Positions 7,597 to 11,728 of a stretch of 11,728 nt of DNA are shown here, piece after piece. Both the position numbers and the translations under genes were made by a program. The stretch spans positions 22,501-34,228 of the forward strand of contig JAWQFJ010008830.1 in assembly GCA_034096865.1 (NCBI GenBank), given 5' to 3'. The notes under the pieces were generated by a model that did not search any database, was not told where the DNA came from, and saw only the letters and a program-made list of their open reading frames with translations. This stretch comes from Theodoxus fluviatilis (taxonomy: Eukaryota > Mollusca > Gastropoda > Cycloneritida > Neritidae). Each line of letters starts with the position of its first letter. The first letter of the stretch is position 1.

Positions 7597-7612
7597 ATTC
7601 CAAGCTTGGAAT
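7597..7612. other. Perfect 16-bp palindrome
   Basis: ATTCCAAGCTTGGAAT equals its own reverse complement. It lies just before the second copy of the HSE-bearing dispersed repeat. It could be a dimer binding site; no function can be assigned. Confidence 0.7.
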
Positions 7613-7632
7613 ACAATAGTGCCCGCATGAGG

Positions 7633-7782
7633 AAGAAAATAATTCCTTCACAGACACCTCCAGGTAGAAGAGAGAAATTCTGGGGACCTCTCTCTTTCCG
7701 ACAGTCAGAGGAGAAGTGTTCTACAGGAAGAAGGAGAACTCTGGGTAATTTCAAGTTCCTGCTCTAGAACATTCTAGGAAAA
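7633..7782 (+). repeat. Second copy of the HSE-bearing dispersed repeat
   Basis: TTCCTTC at 7634 followed by GAAATTCTGGGGACCTCTCTCTTT resembles 1834-1915 (TTCCTTC ... GAAAACTTTTGGGGCCCCC), with roughly two thirds identity over about 45 bases around GGGG. The stretch 7747-7780 (AATTTCAAGTTCCTGC, then CTCTAGAACATTCTAGG) resembles 1818-1856. The HSE-like block comes after the GGGG block here and before it in the first copy, so the ancestral repeat may have had more than one block. Confidence 0.5.
7762..7779. promoter_or_regulatory. Weaker HSE-like site in the repeat
   Basis: CTC-ta-GAA-ca-TTC-ta-GGA keeps the 5-bp spacing of the site at 1837, but its two outer triplets are each one base off. 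Confidence 0.35.
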
Positions 7783-7828
7783 CTCTTAGAAAAAGCTAAA
7801 GGACAATTTTTGAGTTCTCTAACAACAA

Positions 7829-7900
7829 GTGTCGTTGGCCCAGTGGTAACGCACTGGCCCACCAACCCAGAGGACCCCGGTTCAAAACCCAGTCATGCTA
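7829..7900 (+). tRNA. tRNA-Gly-like relic or SINE head (not a functional tRNA)
   Basis: This 72-nt stretch aligns end to end with the length and layout of a glycine tRNA. It has an A box TGGCCCAGTGG (7836-7846) and a B-box-like GGTTCAAAACC (7879-7889). The D loop keeps AGTGGTA and the T loop keeps TTCAA. Four of five anticodon-stem pairs remain (CTGG/CCAG), and the anticodon position would read ACC. The acceptor stem does not pair, and the D and T stems are about half eroded. It may be a tRNA pseudogene or the promoter head of a tRNA-derived SINE. The terminator ten bases downstream favours a former tRNA gene; a GGAT-rich run at 8143-8158 could be a SINE tail. Confidence 0.6.
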
Positions 7901-7909
7901 GGATCTTTC

Positions 7910-7915
7910 TTTTTT
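7910..7915 (+). terminator. Pol III T-run terminator
   Basis: Six Ts, ten bases after the end of the tRNA-like unit, at the usual place for RNA polymerase III termination. Confidence 0.5.
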
Positions 7916-8721
7916 CCTTATATACATTTGTGTGTGAGTGTCGTTTTTCCAATCGTGTAATCTTTCCTTTCCATAATTATCCACATATAATAGACCATTT
8001 ATTTTCTAGTTATTTATACTGACAACCTGTGGCTTGACAGACTTGAGCCACCCCATCCCTTGGTGCCCCCCTGGAATGGTAAACCTCCAGATGATAAAAT
8101 TTCTCACAATGGTCCCTCGTCCTAAGAAAACTAGTGTCCTTGGGATGGATGGATGATTACAATGCTACTGTCGATTTTTTGGTTGCAGCGTCAGCCTCAG
8201 CCCCTCCCCTCCGTCTCAGTGTGCATTGTGGACTAACGACATTAACACTCACTTACACACTGAGCTTTACATACTGAAGCTACTATAGTAGTCACGCATC
8301 GGGCATTCTAGCGAGATTCGTATTAACCAGTGGATCGGACCACGTGGTGAGTACTTGATGCATGCAGGTCGATTCTGCTGTACTAAGCCATCAATGCTGT
8401 CTCTGCCATTTATGTCAACACCACAGTACGTTCTTTGAATAACAACAAATGTACAATGTTTTTTCACGATTCCAGTTTTATTCCTTTAGAAAAAGTTGAA
8501 CCATTTACCCTCAGACCATTATAACACATGATAGATAAAATGCGATTAAGGTGTTTTTTTCACCTATTAAATGAGGAATACAATATCAGCAAACAAGAAT
8601 CGTACAACAGCCAATAAAAAAATGTAAATGAGATCAATAGAGAAAAGTGCGCAATACTGGAAAATGCCAGACTTTTTACCCCATTTTTTCTTCCATCAAA
8701 ATATTTTATGTGAATGCTATA
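7916..8721. other. No certain gene; short simple repeat
   Basis: A GGATGGATGGATGATT run lies at 8143-8158 and could be a retroelement tail. A 66-residue minus frame (8267-8467) has mixed amino-acid composition but no recognised domain or good splice context. An AATAAA on the minus strand lies at 8477-8482, about 240 bases past the stop of the candidate exon at 8722. Confidence 0.45.
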
Positions 8722-8927
8722 TTAAAAAGTTGCCACTGTAGAAAATTTTCCACCGAAAAGCAAGGCAGTAAACTTGTCATGGCTCTTTGCCAAACAGACT
8801 GATATTAACTTCTCCCAATAGTCTCCTCTCTTGGGGAAAAAAAGTTGTGGATCAGGACAAGTATCCTTCCAAGACCACATCAATAAATGTCCTGTCATGA
8901 ACTTGGCATCCCACAAGTCAACAATAA
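8722..8927 (-). CDS. Candidate last exon, unknown protein
   Basis: The minus frame encodes about 66 residues starting IVDLWDAKFMTGH and including FFPKRGDYWEKL before a TAA. It contains four Trp codons, many AAG codons and mixed charged and hydrophobic residues, which is more protein-like than other frames here. A CTAG splice acceptor precedes it (AG at 8929-8928; phase 1). No family is recognised. If joined to the candidate exon at 9277-9518 the phases agree, giving an intron of 349 bases, but that donor is weak. It could be a chance frame. Confidence 0.3.
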
Positions 8928-9276
8928 CTAGCAACGGATAATATCAACATCCGTTTCAATCTCAAGTTAAGTATAACTCACACATAAAGAAATCTTAGAA
9001 ACCCCACATTTGGACAGTGTTTCAATCGGTCAGGGCTGCATAACAAGCTGGCAGAACCTAACACATGGACACGCACAGCAAAATGGAATGGTTACGGCCT
9101 ACTGGGTTTAGAAAAATGCATTACATATAATTTATGAGTACCCTTGGCCTCAGCAATCCCAGATGTTGCAATTCTTTAGTATTCAAACATTCACAGTTCT
9201 AAAGAGGAGATTCTGCGTTATAATGCTTATGACTGCAAAGAAAAACTTCTGACAGGAGTAGTAGTTATGGCAGGAC

Positions 9277-9518
9277 CTTTGCCTACATTGTTTATTCCAT
9301 AGTGCTTGGTCCTCAGGTCTGAGCCCCGGACAGAGATGCATGACAGGGCTGAGAAGATGAGGCAAAACCAGCAGGCTGATTGGAGGGCCGGAAGGAAAAC
9401 CGACAGAACTGGAGGATACCTGGTCACAATGGTCATGTTCACCACAGACAAGCCTGCCATTTCGGGATAGCGGACCTGAGCTACTCTAAAATGACGGTAA
9501 AGAATCCTATACCATCGC
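9277..9518 (-). CDS. Candidate internal exon with a membrane segment, unknown protein
   Basis: The minus frame reads RWYRILYRHFRVAQVRYPEM, then a hydrophobic stretch VLSVFLPALQ...CWFCLIFSALSC of about 25 residues that could be a transmembrane helix, then RGSDLRTKHYG. GC content exceeds that of the AT-rich flanks, and many codons end in C or G. An acceptor ATCTTCAG precedes it (AG at 9520-9519), with a CTCAAC branch-point-like site about 45 bases upstream. Possible donors are AAAG/GTCCTG (exon end 9277) and AAT/GTAGGC (exon end 9287). No family was recognised. Confidence 0.35.
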
Positions 9519-10045
9519 CTGAAGATACCATTGTTGTACATGTGCCAGAAAAGTACACAGTTGAGGATTGTAGGATATATTTACTGTTCCATCAACACGT
9601 CTCTTATGTCATTAATTGTGTCTACAGTTGATTCAGATACTTTAAGTATGCATAGATTGACCAAAAAATGAAACTGTCAGCAAATACATACTTTTCTCTT
9701 CAACACAATAAAACCTCTATTGAGGTTTGGAAATGATATGCATGAAAGTTAAGGGGTTTGTGAGAAAGAATCATCAATAATATTCTGAAAAAGGCTTCAT
9801 CAAGGCACAATCTGTGGCAAGCTTTGTTTCAATATATATGGCAATGTGGAGAAGATGCAATGCATTTTATGATCATTGTAACAATATAGCAACAAGACCT
9901 AGCATATTTACCACACAAAGCAAGCATTCATGCACCAATTTCATCAAAACCTTTCAAAATGATACTTTTAAAGCAAGGAATGTTGATTCACAAAACAATT
10001 TCCCATCATGAGCATTAGTCTTGTATAGGCTCTTCTGCTATTTAG
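9519..10045. other. No gene seen; AT-rich
   Basis: Low-GC sequence. The 65-residue plus frame at 9814-10011 looks like a random AT-rich frame. Confidence 0.5.
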
Positions 10046-10112
10046 ATAAGTCTACATTTCCACAAGTGTAAAATGTACTGTCATTTCTAGAACCAGAGAA
10101 ATGTAGACTTGT
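10046..10112. repeat. Inverted repeat, 13-bp perfect arms
   Basis: AAGTCTACATTTC (10048-10060) and GAAATGTAGACTT (10098-10110) are exact reverse complements, extended by a T-G and an A-T pair. The 37-bp loop contains TTCTAGAA (10085-10092), the core found in the HSE-like site at 1837. Confidence 0.8.
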
Positions 10113-10432
10113 AAAAGATTCATATTCATCTTGACCATTTCATTCAAACTATGCACACCAAGATTTTTGTACTTGCTATAATGAGTCACTGCATTCATCA
10201 TATTCAATCATATGAAGGCATCATATCCTGGTTTATGAAGATTACTCCTACTACTACGTTGGTAAGGTGACCATGTCATTGAAACAAAAGGGCTACTTGA
10301 AACAGAGATTTAACATTGGCTAAAACATTCAAAGTATTAAAAATATGTATAGTACACTAAGCACAGTCATAATTATACAAATAAAAGCCACCCAATCATC
10401 ATAATAGAAAAATTAATGCTAATCTACATCTG
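10113..10432. other. No gene seen; AT-rich
   Basis: No domain-bearing frame or structured repeat was noticed before the R fragments begin. Confidence 0.5.
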
Positions 10433-10447
10433 AGCCTTTGTAGGCTA
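10433..10447 (-). mobile_element. Inverted fragment of R element 3' end
   Basis: AGCCTTTGTAGGCTA is the exact reverse complement of TAGCCTACAAAGGCT (10595-10609) in R copy 4, the most conserved part of the R 3' half. Confidence 0.6.
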
Positions 10448-10463
10448 ATGTTGAAGTCAATTA

Positions 10464-10640
10464 CTGGTGGTTTAAAAGAATAGACCCACAGCATCTCCCT
10501 ACACATTCGTAAGAGGCGAATAACTAGGGACGCCGTGACTTGATTTGCATTTACTCTAAACTGTTGAGTGATTTTCATGCTTAATGGCCTCATATAGCCT
10601 ACAAAGGCTGATGGGCCGCAAAACTCCATCCATCCATCCT
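10464..10640 (+). mobile_element. R element copy 4, near full length
   Basis: It starts near CTGGTGGTTTAAAAGAATAG, a few bases short of the CCCCTGTGGG start of other copies. The nested hairpin is intact (TCCCTA 10496-10501 / TAGGGA 10525-10530; ATTCG 10505-10509 / CGAAT 10517-10521). The 3' half GTGACTTGATTTGC ... TATAGCCTACAAAGGCTGAT is followed by AAAACTCCATCCATCCATCC as tail. The AAAAGAATAGACCCA stretch groups it with copy 2. Confidence 0.85.
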
Positions 10641-10664
10641 CTAATCATTCGCCTTGATTCTTAC

Positions 10665-10777
10665 GTCTGGATAAACCTCCGTGTGATTATTTGCCTCTTA
10701 CCAATCGGATAGGGATTTGTGGTGGTTCTATTACCCCCTCCCACAGGGACGCCCAGCGCACGGAGGTTTATCCAGAC
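10665..10777. repeat. 19-bp perfect inverted repeat around R copy 5
   Basis: GTCTGGATAAACCTCCGTG (10665-10683) and CACGGAGGTTTATCCAGAC (10759-10777) are exact reverse complements separated by 75 bp that hold an inverted R 5' module. No flanking direct repeat was found. Confidence 0.9.
10686..10749 (-). mobile_element. R element copy 5: 5' module fragment
   Basis: On the minus strand it starts TCCCTGTGGGAGGGGGTAAT, near the common R start, and continues through AATCCCTATCCGATTGGTAAG and AGGCAAATAAT, where it stops. It therefore ends near the same place as copy 1. Confidence 0.7.
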
Positions 10778-11296
10778 TGGGAAATTGACTTGACATGCTT
10801 ACTCAATGGCATGCATATCCTGTTCACAGGGAGAAAACTACGACCTGTCAAGGTACGAGACAACTCAGCACCTCGGCACGGAGAATTTCTGTTAACATGC
10901 AACTCTGTAAAGCTTTCATGGAATAAAACTATAAAAAGAAATGCAGTATTTTCTTTGATGCTCATATAAAGGACGTAGTAACGACCGTAAACACTCCTCC
11001 TTCAATGAAAATCTCATTATGGAAATAGCTTTTACACCACCTGCCTTGTGCCACCCAACCACATGTCAACTTCAATGTTTTATTTATACTTTCAATTTAT
11101 CACGCTTCCCTCACTTGATAGCACAGTGCTAGGTACTATTGGGGGAAAGGGCGATGGAAATGCAACGAGGGTTTGTAAACATTTCTTATTGACCAAATGT
11201 TCATTTTCTGATGAAGTTTGTAATGTAGGGCCTTATTGCTTTGTATGATTGCATACAGCTGGAATGGGTTTGGAGACAGAATTGTTATTTCTTAAG
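10778..11296. other. No gene recognised
   Basis: A plus frame (10691-10969) reads EVYPDWEIDLTCLLNG and onward with fairly mixed composition, but its first part lies in the R copy 5 inverted repeat and no domain is recognised. I do not call it a gene. Confidence 0.4.
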
Positions 11297-11318
11297 CTAT
11301 GTTAGGCCATTAAGCACA
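11297..11318 (-). mobile_element. Possible small R element fragment
   Basis: On the minus strand GTGCTTAATGGCCTAACATAGC resembles the R segment GTGCTTA(A/C)TGGCCT followed by TATAGCC. It is only about 22 bp, so chance is possible. Confidence 0.35.
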
Positions 11319-11728
11319 AACGGTGGGAGATTTAAGCGGAGAAAAGGACTACTTGAATTAGTCCAATCTTCTCTTAATCAGAAACACTGCGGCTCATACA
11401 CCACTCTTTCCTGGAATACTGATGGCTCTCAAAAACATGCTGGTGCAATAACAAAATGGAAATAGTCAACCTAAATACAGCATCTACACATTGTATTCTC
11501 TCACTGTCACACTCTGCCTAAGCCACCTTCTCCAAATGCACTTCCAGCAGAGCTAATATCTAAACCAGAAATGACAAACCTTTTCAGCATGGTCCATTGA
11601 ACAATACTGTACATTGGTTAAGTAGCCACTCCATAAAGGCAATGTGACACTTGCTTGTGGTTGATAGAACATCCAGTAGCTAAAGCAGTCATGGTAGTTT
11701 AAATACTTGACATTAAGGTCTTAGGCTA
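11319..11728. other. No gene seen
   Basis: Mixed AT-rich sequence to the window edge; no domain, array or strong inverted repeat noticed. Confidence 0.5.

Noticed and set aside
8267..8467. 66-residue minus-strand exon
   Set aside because: Mixed composition but no homologue, no clear splice sites, and it lies beyond the poly(A) signal proposed for the neighbouring candidate gene.

Overview
This is eukaryotic, repeat-dominated DNA. It has no compact coding layout, long AT-rich stretches, several minisatellites, a LINE reverse-transcriptase remnant and many copies of a short dispersed retroelement. The RT type, with a degenerate C2HC finger at its C-terminus, and the short tetranucleotide tails resemble what I know from lophotrochozoan, especially mollusc, genomes. 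That taxonomic call is inference. No complete protein-coding gene was found.

Layout. Positions 1-2640 carry four unrelated minisatellites with units of 48, 34, 27 and 50 bp. A perfect four-unit heat-shock-element-like motif lies at 1837-1854, inside a dispersed repeat that recurs near 7633-7782. A unit of the 50-bp minisatellite, with its upstream flank, recurs singly at 2899-2993. Positions 3361-4684 hold, on the minus strand, the 3' half of a non-LTR retrotransposon: RT palm/thumb, C2HC finger, short 3' UTR with a perfect palindrome, and a CAAA tail. It lacks the first half of the RT. It is preceded by GC-rich sequence that starts with a 78-bp module at 4991-5068.

That same module is the 5' half of a short repeat, here called the R element. 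Recognisable copies or fragments are at 4991-5068 (-), 5509-5703 (+), 5704-5902 (+), about 6020-6112 (+), 10433-10447 (-), 10464-10640 (+), 10686-10749 (-) and possibly 11297-11318 (-). Fuller copies begin near CCCCTGTGGG, contain a nested hairpin and end in a TCCA-type tail. The pair at 5509-5902 is flanked by a 10-bp direct repeat that looks like a target-site duplication, so the two divergent copies appear to have inserted together as a heterodimer. A 68-bp tandem duplication at 5083-5219, whose two copies each fold into a hairpin with different stem sequences, lies just upstream.

Positions 6113-11728 are mostly AT-rich intergenic or intronic sequence. They contain a tRNA-Gly-like relic with a Pol III terminator (7829-7915), two weak candidate exons on the minus strand (8722-8927 and 9277-9518) and several inverted repeats. 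The strongest candidate for something undescribed is the R-element family, its dimer and its relation to the RT-bearing element. The interpretation rests on alignments made by eye.
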